DNA from: Lysobacter sp.
Lineage (GTDB): Bacteria; Pseudomonadota; Gammaproteobacteria; Xanthomonadales; Xanthomonadaceae
Length of the DNA: 64,000 bases
NCBI GenBank assembly: GCA_019634715.1
Contig: JAHCAU010000013.1
Coordinates: forward strand, 62,001-126,000
Direction of reading: 5' to 3'
Position numbers and translations under genes: made by a program. Every line of letters starts with the position of its first letter. Within the stretch, counting starts at the first letter, position 1. Shown here piece after piece: positions 1 to 8,765 of this stretch. The notes beneath the pieces were generated by a model that was not told the origin of the DNA, ran no database searches, and saw nothing but the letters and a program-made list of their open reading frames with translations.

Positions 1-703
1 CATAGGCTTCGGCGAGTGCGGTCAAAGCATCGGCGGCATGGTGGTCCGCCTTCGCCTCGACGATGCTGTCCCAGGCGCGCTGCATGCGGTCCCAGCGTCT
101 GTCGCGGTCCATCGCGAAATAGCGGCCGCCGACGCTGGCGATGCGGGCGTTGCCCAGCGCGTCGCACTTCGCCTGCAGCGCGCGCAGGCTGGGCTCGGCG
201 GATCTCGGCGGCATGTCGCGGCCGTCGAGGAAGGCATGCACCGCGACCCGGGCCACGCCTTCCCGCGCGGCGAGGTCGAGCATCGCGAAGATGTGCTGCT
301 CGTGGCTGTGCACGCCGCCTGGCGAAAGCAGGCCCATCACGTGCAGCGTGCCGCCGGTGGCCTTCGCGGCGGCGCAGGCCGCGCGGAGTTCGGCATTGGC
401 GAAGAAGCTGCCGTCCTCGATCGCCGCATCGATGCGGGTCAGGTCCTGATAGACGATGCGGCCGGCGCCGAGGTTCATGTGGCCGACCTCGGAATTGCCC
501 ATCTGCCCGTCCGGCAGGCCCACGTGGCGGCCCTCGGTGTGGATGAGGGTGTGCGGCGCGCCGTTCCACAGGCGCCGCCAGTTCGGCAGCTCGGCCAGGG
601 CCAGGGCATTGTCGCTGGGGTCCTCGCGATGGCCCCAGCCGTCCAGGATCATCAGGACAACCGGCTTTGGAGCCGCGGACTCGGAGCGGGCAACGTCGGG
701 CAT
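1..703 (-). CDS. gpmI: 2,3-bisphosphoglycerate-independent phosphoglycerate mutase (5' part, cut by window edge)
   Basis: Interconverts 3- and 2-phosphoglycerate in glycolysis without a 2,3-BPG cofactor, using two Mn ions; cytosolic. The N-terminal 234 residues are present. They show the metal-binding MILDGWG motif (Asp21) and QMGNSEVGH with the phosphorylated serine (Ser71), then the conserved NLGAGRIVYQDLTRID segment and a downstream HVMGLLSPGGVHSH stretch typical of the family. The ATG at 703 begins MPDVARSESAAPKPVVL. The family is about 510 residues, so more than half lies beyond position 1. It is transcribed away from the divergent gene at 805, with about 100 bases between them for two promoters. 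Assignment is firm; only the C-terminal half is unseen. Confidence 0.95.
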   Translation of the reverse strand, partial: MPDVARSESAAPKPVVLMILDGWGHREDPSDNALALAELPNWRRLWNGAPHTLIHTEGRHVGLPDGQMGNSEVGHMNLGAGRIVYQDLTRIDAAIEDGSFFANAELRAACAAAKATGGTLHVMGLLSPGGVHSHEQHIFAMLDLAAREGVARVAVHAFLDGRDMPPRSAEPSLRALQAKCDALGNARIASVGGRYFAMDRDRRWDRMQRAWDSIVEAKADHHAADALTALAEAY

Positions 704-804
704 GTGACCTTCGGGGCAGTGACTTCGGACAGATGCGATTGTAGCGAAGGCCCTGCATGCTGGGTCCCAACAGGCGCATCGCCCGTCCACCGAAGAGGCC
801 CCCC

Positions 805-1554
805 ATGCTCAAGCTCCGTCTCCCGACCACGACCGCCCGTGCCGGCGCCCTGGCCCTCGCGCTCGCCGCCCTGCTCCCGGCCGCCGCCATGGCCGGCAAG
901 AACGATGTCGACAAGGTCATGGGCAGCATCACCGCGCACGCCGGCCAGACCTACGGCGACCTGACCACGGTCAACGGCAGCATCCGGGTGGAAGCCGGCG
1001 CCAAGGCCAGCGACGCCACCACCGTCAACGGCAGCATCCACCTCGAAACCGGCGCCAGCATCGGCAACGCCGAGACCGTCAACGGCAGCATCCGCGGCGA
1101 CGAGCGCGTCAGCGCCGACCGCGTGCAGACCGTGAACGGCAGCATCCGCCTCGGCGCCGGCAGCCAGGTCGGCGACATCGAAACCGTCAACGGCAGCGTG
1201 TTCGTCGACCGCGGCGGCAGCATCGCCAAGGATGTGGAAACCGTGAACGGCGCGATCGGCCTGGTCGATACCAAGGTCGGCGGCGGCATCAGCACCGTGA
1301 ACGGCGACATCACCGTCGGCGTCGGCTCGCACGTGCGCGGCGGCATCACCGTCGAAAAGCCGACCAGCAACTGGATGCCGGTCAGCGCCAAGAAGCGCAA
1401 GCTGCGCATCATCATCGGCCCCAACGCCGTCGTCGAAGGCCCGCTGGTGTTCAAGCGCGAGGTGAACCTCTACGTCCACAACACCGCCCGCATCGGCCAG
1501 GTCACCGGCGCCACCGCCGTCCGCTACGACGGCCCGACCGCGCCGAAGGATTGA
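805..1554 (+). CDS. Secreted TVNG-repeat (beta-solenoid-like) protein
   Basis: A 249-residue protein of unknown function. It starts with a Sec signal peptide (Lys/Arg start, Ala/Leu core, AAAMAG near residue 31). The body carries seven TVNG[SAD][IV] turns spaced about 18 residues apart, plus a degenerate MGSI turn at the start. Such a regular hydrophobic/Gly-Asn ladder suggests a right-handed beta-solenoid, as in bactofilin-like or DUF4097-like proteins; this is inference. The last 80 residues lose the repeat and become basic (SAKKRKLRI). I chose the ATG at 805, preceded by an AGAGG ribosome site, over an in-frame upstream ATG at 757 that would put a charged, proline-rich extension before the signal peptide. 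It stands alone and is followed by a hairpin terminator. Likely periplasmic or surface-associated. Confidence 0.8.
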   Translation: MLKLRLPTTTARAGALALALAALLPAAAMAGKNDVDKVMGSITAHAGQTYGDLTTVNGSIRVEAGAKASDATTVNGSIHLETGASIGNAETVNGSIRGDERVSADRVQTVNGSIRLGAGSQVGDIETVNGSVFVDRGGSIAKDVETVNGAIGLVDTKVGGGISTVNGDITVGVGSHVRGGITVEKPTSNWMPVSAKKRKLRIIIGPNAVVEGPLVFKREVNLYVHNTARIGQVTGATAVRYDGPTAPKD

Positions 1555-1586
1555 CGACGCCCCACTGTTTCGTCGCTCCCTCCCCC

Positions 1587-1612
1587 GCCCCGGCACTGCC
1601 GGGGCTCTTTCG
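1587..1612 (+). terminator. Rho-independent terminator after TVNG-repeat gene
   Basis: An 8-bp GC stem (GCCCCGGC/GCCGGGGC) with an ACT loop is followed by TCTTTCG, 32 bases after the stop codon of the 805–1554 gene. Confidence 0.6.
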
Positions 1613-1708
1613 TCCTCGCCACGAACGGCACAGCGGTCCCGGGCGGGATCACGCCCACCCGTCGTACACTCGGCGCTTCCGTTCGTCAGGAAACACCGAG
1701 ACCGCACG

Positions 1709-3481
1709 ATGACACGCTCATTGCCCAAGCCCCTGCCCAGAATCCTGTTGTTGTCCCTCGCCGCGGCCGCCGCGCTGACCGCCTGCAAGGGCGAGGACGC
1801 GACTGCCAACAAGCCGGCCGCGGAGGCCGTCAAGCCCGCCGGTTTCGCGTTCAAGGACGCGATCGACCCCGCCGATTTCGCCGAGCACGTGCGCGTGCTG
1901 GCCTCCGACGAGTTCGAGGGCCGCGCGCCGGGCACGCCGGGCGAGGAAAAAACCGTCGCATACCTGAAGGCGCAGTTCGAGCGCATGGGCCTGAAACCGG
2001 GCAACGGCGACAGCTGGTTCCAGGTGGTGCCGATGATGGAAACCACCGCCGACGAATCGACGACGATGACGATCGACGTGAAGGGCACGCCGCGCACGCT
2101 GGCGTTCGGCACCGACATGGTGGTCGGCACCCGTACCGGTCAACAGGAGGTGAAGATCGACGGCAGCGAGCTGGTGTTCGTCGGCTACGGCGTGGATGCG
2201 CCGGAGCAGAAGTGGAACGACTACGCGGGCGTCGACGTGAAGGGCAAGACCGTGGTCATGTTCGTCAACGACCCGGGCTTCCACAGCAAGGATGCGAACC
2301 TCTTCGAAGGCAAGCGGATGACCTACTACGGCCGCTGGACCTACAAGTTCGAGGAAGCCGGCCGCAAGGGCGCCGCAGCGGCGCTGATCATCCACGACAC
2401 CGAAGGCGCGTCCTACGGCTGGGACGTGGTGAAGAACTCCTGGTCCGGCGCGCAGTACGACCTGCGTGCGGCCGACGACCCGGCGCCGCGCGTGCCGCTG
2501 CAGGGCTGGATCACCGGCGAGCAGGCCAAGGCGCTGTTCGCCGATGCCGGACTCGATCTCGATGCGATGCGCGCCGCGGCGGGCAAGCGCGGCTTCAAGC
2601 CGGTGACGCTGCCGGCGAAGGCCAGCGTGACCCTGAAGAGCACGATCGCCGAGAAGGAATCGCGCAACGTGCTGGCCCTGCTGCCCGGCAGCGAGCGTCC
2701 CGAGGAAGCCGTGGTCTACATGGCGCACTGGGACCACCTGGGCAAGCACGAGGGCAAGGACGGCGACAACATCTACAACGGCGCCGTCGACAACGCGACC
2801 GGCGTGGCCGGCATCCTGGAAATCGCCGAAGCGATGGCCCGCGGGCCGCAGCCGAAGCGTTCGGTGCTGTTCGCCGCGGTGACGCTGGAGGAATCGGGCC
2901 TGCTCGGTTCGAAGTACTACGTCGCGCATCCGAGCATTCCGCTGGACCGCACCGTCGGCGTGATCAACATCGATGCGATGAACGTGGCCGGTCGCACCCG
3001 CGACCTGACCGTGGTCGGCAAGGGCAATTCGGAACTGGAGGACATCCTCAAGCCGATCGCCGAACGCCAGGGCCGCACGCTGGTGGAGGAATCGAACCCG
3101 GCCGGCGGCTACTACTTCCGCTCGGATCACTTCAACTTCGCCAAGGCCGGCGTGCCCGCGCTGTACGCCGACGGCGGCACCGACCTGCTCGAAGGCGGCA
3201 TCGCTGCGGGCGAAGCGGCCGGCAAGGACTACAACGAGCACCGCTACCACAAGCCGGACGACGAGTACGACCCGGCGACGTGGAAGCTCGACGGCACGAT
3301 GCAGGACCTGGCGACGCTGTTCGAGGTCGGCCTGGCCCTGGTGCACGACACCAGCCTCTGGCCGAACTGGTACGCGGGCAACCCGTTCCGCGCCGCGCGC
3401 GACGCGATGATGGCGGCGAATCCGCCGGCGTCGTTCAAGGCCGCACCGCCAGCGGATGCTGCGGCATCGGTCGGGCAATGA
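1709..3481 (+). CDS. M28 family zinc aminopeptidase lipoprotein
   Basis: A 590-residue exported peptidase, probably an aminopeptidase with two zinc ions, anchored as a lipoprotein. The N-terminus is a lipoprotein signal (hydrophobic core, then LTAC at the lipobox, Cys about residue 26). Residues ~120–320 look like a PA-type insert domain (VFVGYGVDAPEQKWNDYAGV is typical of these enzymes). The catalytic part shows YMAHWDHLG (His/Asp ligand), NGAVDNATG (bridging Asp), EESGLLGS (catalytic Glu plus ligand) and SDHFNFAKAGVPA (final His). All metal ligands appear present. It is monocistronic, between two hairpins. The natural peptide substrate cannot be read from the sequence. Confidence 0.92.
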   Translation: MTRSLPKPLPRILLLSLAAAAALTACKGEDATANKPAAEAVKPAGFAFKDAIDPADFAEHVRVLASDEFEGRAPGTPGEEKTVAYLKAQFERMGLKPGNGDSWFQVVPMMETTADESTTMTIDVKGTPRTLAFGTDMVVGTRTGQQEVKIDGSELVFVGYGVDAPEQKWNDYAGVDVKGKTVVMFVNDPGFHSKDANLFEGKRMTYYGRWTYKFEEAGRKGAAAALIIHDTEGASYGWDVVKNSWSGAQYDLRAADDPAPRVPLQGWITGEQAKALFADAGLDLDAMRAAAGKRGFKPVTLPAKASVTLKSTIAEKESRNVLALLPGSERPEEAVVYMAHWDHLGKHEGKDGDNIYNGAVDNATGVAGILEIAEAMARGPQPKRSVLFAAVTLEESGLLGSKYYVAHPSIPLDRTVGVINIDAMNVAGRTRDLTVVGKGNSELEDILKPIAERQGRTLVEESNPAGGYYFRSDHFNFAKAGVPALYADGGTDLLEGGIAAGEAAGKDYNEHRYHKPDDEYDPATWKLDGTMQDLATLFEVGLALVHDTSLWPNWYAGNPFRAARDAMMAANPPASFKAAPPADAAASVGQ

Positions 3482-3499
3482 CCGGCAAGTCCGCAAGCT

Positions 3500-3537
3500 G
3501 ATACGACAACGGCGCCCGAGGGCGCCGTTGTCGTATC
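3500..3537. terminator. Strong hairpin between convergent genes
   Basis: A perfect 17-bp inverted repeat with a CGAG tetraloop starts 19 bases after the M28 stop codon and ends 22 bases before the stop codon of the convergent gene at 3559–4083. There is no U tract on either strand, so it could be a stabilising 3' hairpin rather than a classical terminator. Confidence 0.6.
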
Positions 3538-3558
3538 GGACAGAACCGAAAGTCCGCG

Positions 3559-4083
3559 TCAGAGCGAGCGCGAGAAGGTGAAACTGTTGGTGACGCGGTC
3601 CTCGACGGCCTGCGCCAGCGGCTTGGCCTCGCGCTCGGCGTCGCGGGCCTGGCGCTCCTGCAGCACGCGATCGTGCTGGTCGATCTTCGCGGCCGCCTGC
3701 TGCTCGCTCTGGGTCTTCGACTGCTCGATGTTCACGTAGCCGCTGAAGATCGGCTCCCTGTCGATCTTCTGCGCCAGCATCACGTGGCCGTTGCGCACGT
3801 CCATGTATTCGGGCTTTTCCGACAGGCCGGGCGTGGTGCGCGCGGTCAGCACCACGTCGGTGGCGACCTTGCGGGCCTCGTCGTCGCTCAGGCCCGCCTT
3901 GTTCTGGACCAGATGCACCGCACGGACATACAACTCGCGCTCGCCCGGACTCATCTCCAGTTCGCGCTGCTTCTGCGGCGCCTGCAGCATGGGACCCTCG
4001 CGCTCCGGCGCGGCCAGGGTCACGCCGTGGGCGCCCCGGGTGTCCTGCGCGTCCGTTGCCTGCCCCTCGAATGACTCACGCAT
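3559..4083 (-). CDS. Small charged alpha-helical protein, possibly XVIPCD-like
   Basis: A 174-residue soluble protein without signal peptide or membrane segment that I do not recognise with certainty. The middle (residues ~45–125) has the order 'ERELYVRAVHLVQ … DDEARKVATDVVLTAR … VRNGHVML … SGYVNIEQ', and the C-terminal third is Gln/Ala/Glu rich. The layout (LY, an AR-rich helix, a short hairpin, then a Q-rich tail) resembles the XVIPCD secretion domain seen in two effectors at 37.6–42.0 kb, but the diagnostic QGDP and HPDH signatures are missing. It ends convergently with the M28 peptidase gene. It lies downstream of the pntAA-like gene on the same strand with 153 bases between, so co-transcription is possible. 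Coding bias fits a real gene. Confidence 0.6.
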   Translation of the reverse strand: MRESFEGQATDAQDTRGAHGVTLAAPEREGPMLQAPQKQRELEMSPGERELYVRAVHLVQNKAGLSDDEARKVATDVVLTARTTPGLSEKPEYMDVRNGHVMLAQKIDREPIFSGYVNIEQSKTQSEQQAAAKIDQHDRVLQERQARDAEREAKPLAQAVEDRVTNSFTFSRSL

Positions 4084-4236
4084 GTCGCGGCCTCCTTCTG
4101 GTCTTTTCCTGCATCGACCGGCGCTCGTCGCGGCCCGGTCCGGCTGCTCCGAGGGTAGGCCGGGCCAGGGCTGCAGGCAACCCTCGTCCCTTGCCCTGGC
4201 GAACGGCGGGCGGGGGAGTCAGGACGCCGCTGCGGC

Positions 4237-5364
4237 TCAGGACGCGGCGCGCTCCGGCCACACGGTCTTGGCCAGCAGTTCGTCGTTCCAGTCGAACTGC
4301 AGCGCGCCCTGCTTGTCGAGCAGCAGCGAGACGAAGTTGAAGACGTTGCGCGCGAACATGTCGCTGGCGTGCATGGCGCCGCTGCTGGCGAGGTTGAGCG
4401 GACCGGCGATGGTGACGCCGCCGTGGTCGATCGTCTCGCCCGGGCGGGTCAGTTCGCAGTTGCCGCCGGTCTCGGCGGCGAGGTCCACGATCACGCTGCC
4501 GGGCTTCATGCCGGCGACCATCGCGGCGCTGACGATCTTCGGCGCCGGGCGGCCGGGCACGGCGGCGGTGGAGACGATGACGTCGACGTTCTTCAGGTGG
4601 TCGGCCAGTCGCTGCTGCTGCAGGGCGCGCTCCTCTTCGGTGAGCTGACGGGCGTAGCCGCCCTCGCCGGCAGCGCTGACGCCCAGATCGAGGAATTTGC
4701 CGCCGAGCGATTCGATCTGCTCGCGGGTTTCCGGGCGCACGTCGAAGCCCTCGACCTGCGCGCCGAGGCGCTTGGCGGTGGCCACGGCCTGCAGGCCGGC
4801 CACGCCGGCACCGATGATGAGCACCTTCGACGGCCGGATGGTGCCGGCGGCGGTGGTGAGCATCGGGAAGAATTTCGGCGTGAGCTGCGCCGCGATCAGC
4901 ACGGCCTTGTAGCCGGCCATGCCTGCCTGCGAGCTGAGGATGTCCATGGCCTGGGCACGGGTGGTGCGCGGCAGGCGTTCCAGCGGGAAGGCGACGAGGC
5001 CGCGCGCCTGGATGGCGTCGCCGCGTGCGGCGTCGGCCTGCGGCTGCAGCATCCCGACCAGCACCGCACCGGACTTGATCGTGCCGATGGCTGCGGGCGA
5101 AGGCGGCTGCACGCAGGCGACGATGTCGGCATTCGCCAGCACCGCCCCGGCGCTGTCGACCAGTTCGGCGCCGGCATCGGCGTAGGCGCTGTCGGGCTGG
5201 TGGGCGGCCTGGCCGAGGCCGCGCTCGATGCGCACCGTGGCACCCGCGGCAACGAGTTTCCTGCAGGTCTCGGGCGTCAGCGCGACGCGCCGCTCGCCGG
5301 GCGCGGTTTCGCGCACCGAACCGATGATCACCTTCGCCGCCGCATCTGCACTCGCTTCCGCCAT
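4237..5364 (-). CDS. pntAA: NAD(P) transhydrogenase, alpha-1 subunit (NAD(H)-binding domain I)
   Basis: Domain I binds NAD(H) and passes hydride to the NADP-binding domain of the proton-pumping transhydrogenase. The 375-residue length matches stand-alone alpha-1 subunits as in Rhodospirillum rubrum. Diagnostic segments are GERRVALTPET near the start, the Rossmann motif IGAGVAGLQAVATAKRLGA, GFDVRPETREQIESLGGKF, and VIVDLAAETGGNCELT. An ATG at 5364 sits 8 bases after AGGAG, which is a better start than the overlapping GTG at 5373. Genes for the membrane parts (alpha-2 and beta) are normally directly downstream; here the next same-strand gene is an unrelated 174-residue protein. The related alanine dehydrogenases are less likely because of the transhydrogenase-type segments. 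Confidence 0.85.
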   Translation of the reverse strand: MAEASADAAAKVIIGSVRETAPGERRVALTPETCRKLVAAGATVRIERGLGQAAHQPDSAYADAGAELVDSAGAVLANADIVACVQPPSPAAIGTIKSGAVLVGMLQPQADAARGDAIQARGLVAFPLERLPRTTRAQAMDILSSQAGMAGYKAVLIAAQLTPKFFPMLTTAAGTIRPSKVLIIGAGVAGLQAVATAKRLGAQVEGFDVRPETREQIESLGGKFLDLGVSAAGEGGYARQLTEEERALQQQRLADHLKNVDVIVSTAAVPGRPAPKIVSAAMVAGMKPGSVIVDLAAETGGNCELTRPGETIDHGGVTIAGPLNLASSGAMHASDMFARNVFNFVSLLLDKQGALQFDWNDELLAKTVWPERAAS

Positions 5365-5513
5365 TGCCCGCACTCCTAGCGCCTTCGTTGGGTGACCGGA
5401 GCAATCCTAACAGGTTGCGATGACCGCCCTCCTGCAGCGACGCCATTGCGTCACAACGAAAACGCATAACCGCAAGGCCCGCCCCCACGATGGCCGCGAC
5501 CCGGAAACGAAAA

Positions 5514-5539
5514 GGCCGCCGGCGAGAATGCCGGCGGCC
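5514..5539 (-). terminator. Terminator after the DUF1631 gene
   Basis: A 10-bp stem (GGCCGCCGGC/GCCGGCGGCC) with a 6-base loop. On the minus strand it is followed by TTTTCGTTTCC, about 58 bases after the stop codon of the gene at 5597–8080. Confidence 0.7.
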
Positions 5540-5596
5540 CGATGGCTGCATCGCGTGCGTCGTCGCCCGGTCAGGCGGTCTCTTCCAGTCGACCGC

Positions 5597-8080
5597 TCAG
5601 GCGATCCCGCTCACCGCTGCGCGCGACTGGTTCAAGGTCTGCCACATCTGGCGCATCGCTTCGTCGAACGGCGCCTCCGACGAACGCAGGACCACGCGGC
5701 CCTTGCCGATCAGCGCGGCCAGTTCCTCGGGCGTCACCACCAGCTTGCGCATGCCGCGGCGGTTGACGATGAGGAAGCGCGAGGTCAGCGGGCTGACCCA
5801 GGCGATGCGGCCCGAGGTTTCCTGGCCGTCTTCCTCGATCAGGCGCAGGTTCTGGCCCACGCGCAGGCGGCGCAGGCGCGCGGCCAGCGCGGGATCGAAG
5901 TCGAGCGAATCGGTACCGCCGACCACGCGCAACCCGCCCCAGTTGGCGGCATCGTTCGGCTCGACGGACGCGGTGGCGTCGTCGTCGATCGGCAGGGTGT
6001 GGCGCATGCGCGCGCGATCCGGGAAGGCCAGCGCGGAGACGATCTTCGACAACGAATCGCGCGCGGCGACCGCATCCAGCCCGCAGCTCGCGTAGCAGCG
6101 GCCCAGCGGCCCCTGCAGTTCGAGGATCTTGTCGGCGACGCGGCCGCCCTCGGCGCGCATCGCGTAGGCGTCGGCCTGGATCAGGCTCTCGCCGATGGCC
6201 ACGGCCGAGAGGTACTGGGCCGAACTCGGCCCCTCGCGCAGCCAGGTCTGCACCAGGTGGTGGCGCCAGTGGCCGGTGAGGAATTCGGCGATGCCGTCGG
6301 TGATCGGACGCTCGGCCAGGCGCGAGGCGACGAGTTCGTCGACCGCGCGGCGCGCGTGGTACAGGCGCTCGCGACCGCCGACGGCCTCGGCGGCACGCTG
6401 TTCGGCGACCTCGCGCATGCGCTTCTGGTTGTCCAGGTGGTCGCGCAGTTCGGACGCGGCCATCTCGAAGATCGCCTTGTCGTCGCGGTATTCCTCGACC
6501 ACGCGATCCACGGCCAGCTCGGCATGGGTCAGGGTCTGCTGGTCCTGCGGCGACTCGCCGGTGTTGCCGTCGCAGGCTTCGCTCAGCACTTCGAGCAGCT
6601 TGCGCCCGGGATGGGTGCGCTGGTCGAACAGGCTGTCGTCGGCGAGGGCGAGCTTGAGGTAGGGGCCGACGAGGCGACCGTACAGGGCACGCGAACGGGT
6701 GAGCGTGGCGTGGCTGCGCGCGAGGGTCTGCAGGAGGATGCCGACGAGGTCGATCGCGTCCTCGTCCAGTTCGCTGAAACGGGTCTGGGTCGGGTCGTAG
6801 CCGAGCTGGCGCGAGCCGCTGACGATCTGGTCGCGGATCACCGCCGACAGCGGACGGTGGTCGTCGCCGGTGATGGAGCGGACATACGGCGCCGGGTCGT
6901 CGCCCTGCAGCATCGAGGCGATGCCCAGCAGTTCCTGCGGACCGAGCACGCGCACACCGGCGACCGAGGATGGCGTCGGCGGAAGCGAGCCGGGACGCAG
7001 CACGGTCTGGCGCCAGGCGCGGAGCTGCTGGTGGACGGATTCGCGATAACGGAGGGGACGGCCGCTGCCATCGCCCAGCAGGCCGCCGCCGGGCGGCGCG
7101 CCGAAGGGCGGCTGACCGGGCATCGGCACAGCGTGCATGCCGCCTTGCATGGGTGCGCCCTGCATCGGCATGCCCTGCATGGGCTGACCTTGCATCGGCT
7201 GACCTTGCATGGGCGGCTGGTCGTAGCCCCAACCGGCATTCGGAGCCTGCTGGCCGTAACCCGGTGATGGCTGGCCATAAGCCTGCGGCGCCTGGCCATG
7301 CCCCTGGCTCGCCTGGCCGGGGAACTGCGGTTGCGACGGACGGGCTTCGACGAGGCCGCCATCGGGCGTCCAGCCGTCGCGGGACGCCGGGGCCGGCTGC
7401 GGAGGCATCGCCGGCTGCGCCATCTCGCGCGGCACGAAGCCGGCATCGAGGAGGTCGTTGACCTTGGCGTAGAGTTCGACCAGGGCCTTCGACAGGCGCT
7501 TTTCGAGCTGGAGGAAGATCAACCGACGCAGTTCGGGCGTCAGGTCGTCTTCGGAAAAGAGTTTGACGAACGCGTTGACCACGACATCCGGGCGCAGCGG
7601 GTTGACCTCGGGCGACTGCTTCGGCAGGCCCAGCGAGGTGGCCAGCGCGTCGAGGCGATCGTGCATCAGCTGCAGCGGATGCATCAGCTGGTGTTCCAGC
7701 AGTTCGATGATCTGCTGGCCGGACAGGTGGGATTCGAGCTGGGCCTCGGACATGAGGCTCATGCGCTTGCCCTCGACCGGACGCGGGCGCGGGTTGCGCC
7801 AGGCGTCGAAGGCGCTTTCGAGGGATTCGCGGTAGCGGTTGGCCAGTTCCAGCGCGCGCTGGCTGAGCAGGCGGATGGCGAGCCGGTCGTCGTAGATCGC
7901 CCGGTTGTCGTGGCTGGCGATGGCCGCCAGGCGCACCTGCTCTTCGATATCCCCCCAGAAACCCGCCAGCACGCCCGACAGCGCCGTCACCGAATCTCGG
8001 CGCAGCGACTCGTAGATGTTCTCAGGACTCTGGCGCGACACGGGCGAGCGGCCCGGGAAGTACCGGCTGTTGTCATCCAT
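5597..8080 (-). CDS. DUF1631 family protein (paralogue 1)
   Basis: An 827-residue cytosolic protein of the DUF1631 family, whose biochemical function is not established. The N-terminal third is helical. Residues ~225–325 form a low-complexity Gln/Pro/Gly/Met linker with tandem [GAQM]QPMQG-type pentapeptides encoded by 15-bp DNA repeats at about 7140–7215. The C-terminal half has the family features: IRDQIVSGSRQLGYDPTQ, an AIDLVGILLQTL helix, HPGRKLLEVLSEACDGN and a SPLTSRFLIVNRRGMRKL beta segment near the end. A second family member lies at 29729–32551 with the same block order. The gene is followed by a terminator and is divergent from the nitroreductase gene at 8169. It may link to surface behaviour because the paralogue is coupled to a PilZ gene, but that is inference. 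Confidence 0.85.
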   Translation of the reverse strand: MDDNSRYFPGRSPVSRQSPENIYESLRRDSVTALSGVLAGFWGDIEEQVRLAAIASHDNRAIYDDRLAIRLLSQRALELANRYRESLESAFDAWRNPRPRPVEGKRMSLMSEAQLESHLSGQQIIELLEHQLMHPLQLMHDRLDALATSLGLPKQSPEVNPLRPDVVVNAFVKLFSEDDLTPELRRLIFLQLEKRLSKALVELYAKVNDLLDAGFVPREMAQPAMPPQPAPASRDGWTPDGGLVEARPSQPQFPGQASQGHGQAPQAYGQPSPGYGQQAPNAGWGYDQPPMQGQPMQGQPMQGMPMQGAPMQGGMHAVPMPGQPPFGAPPGGGLLGDGSGRPLRYRESVHQQLRAWRQTVLRPGSLPPTPSSVAGVRVLGPQELLGIASMLQGDDPAPYVRSITGDDHRPLSAVIRDQIVSGSRQLGYDPTQTRFSELDEDAIDLVGILLQTLARSHATLTRSRALYGRLVGPYLKLALADDSLFDQRTHPGRKLLEVLSEACDGNTGESPQDQQTLTHAELAVDRVVEEYRDDKAIFEMAASELRDHLDNQKRMREVAEQRAAEAVGGRERLYHARRAVDELVASRLAERPITDGIAEFLTGHWRHHLVQTWLREGPSSAQYLSAVAIGESLIQADAYAMRAEGGRVADKILELQGPLGRCYASCGLDAVAARDSLSKIVSALAFPDRARMRHTLPIDDDATASVEPNDAANWGGLRVVGGTDSLDFDPALAARLRRLRVGQNLRLIEEDGQETSGRIAWVSPLTSRFLIVNRRGMRKLVVTPEELAALIGKGRVVLRSSEAPFDEAMRQMWQTLNQSRAAVSGIA

Positions 8081-8168
8081 GGTGTCGTACTCGGGGGGGA
8101 TTTCGGGGGAGAATGGGGGCGTCTGGCCACCCGGACGATACGATCCTTCAAACCGTACCGAGGCGTCT

Positions 8169-8765
8169 GTGACCCGACTCGCAAATCATCAGCAGCAAAG
8201 ATTGCAAACGCTCGACAGCCGACGGTCGGTACCCAGCCGGCAGCTGAGCGGCCCGGGACCGAACCGTGACGAACTGCTCCGTATCCTGCAGTCCGCCGTG
8301 CGGGTTCCCGACCATGGCAAACGCGTGCCCTTCCGCTTCCTCCGGATCGAGGGCGACGCCCGTCACGCTCTGGGGGCCATTCTCGCGCGGCGCAGCCGCG
8401 AACGCGACCCCACGGCGTCCGACAGCGTGGTCGAGAAGGACCGCCAGCGCTTCACCTTCGCTCCGGTCGTCATCGCGGTCATCGCGAAACAGGGTCCGGA
8501 CGAGAAGATCCCGGCCCAGGAACGCCTGCTGACCGCGGGCTGCGTCTGCTTCGCCCTGCTCCAGGCGGCCCAGGCCATGGACTTCGGCGCGCAGTGGCTG
8601 ACCGGCTGGGCGGCCTACGACCCGGTGATCCGCGACGCCCTGGGCGTGCGCGAGGACGAGGTCGTCGCCGGCTTCATCCACATCGGCACGGTCCTGCTCG
8701 AAGCCCCCGAGCGCGAACGCCCCGACCCGGCCGCGCTGCTCGCCGACTGGACCCCGGCCGCATGA
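8169..8765 (+). CDS. Nitroreductase family protein (YdjA-like)
   Basis: A 198-residue FMN-dependent oxidoreductase of the nitroreductase superfamily. It follows the layout of E. coli YdjA: an early DSRRSVPSRQL segment (FMN phosphate contacts), VRVPDHGKRVPFRFLRIEG, FAPVVIAVIAKQ, the TAGCVCFALLQAAQAMDFGAQW helix region and a C-terminal DEVVAGFIHIGT. I chose GTG 8169 because homology begins just downstream and no in-frame ATG lies within the conserved part; the in-frame ATGs upstream would overlap the divergent gene. The stop overlaps the next start as ATGA, so translation of the following exonuclease is coupled. The physiological substrate is unknown. Confidence 0.85.
   Translation: MTRLANHQQQRLQTLDSRRSVPSRQLSGPGPNRDELLRILQSAVRVPDHGKRVPFRFLRIEGDARHALGAILARRSRERDPTASDSVVEKDRQRFTFAPVVIAVIAKQGPDEKIPAQERLLTAGCVCFALLQAAQAMDFGAQWLTGWAAYDPVIRDALGVREDEVVAGFIHIGTVLLEAPERERPDPAALLADWTPAA

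Noticed and set aside
652..2130. A 492-codon minus-strand frame across the TVNG-repeat gene
   Set aside because: It mirrors the repeats of the sense gene and crosses the start of gpmI; no ribosome site.
7100..7260. Tandem repeats considered as a CRISPR array
   Set aside because: Units are 15 bp without spacers and encode a protein linker in frame.
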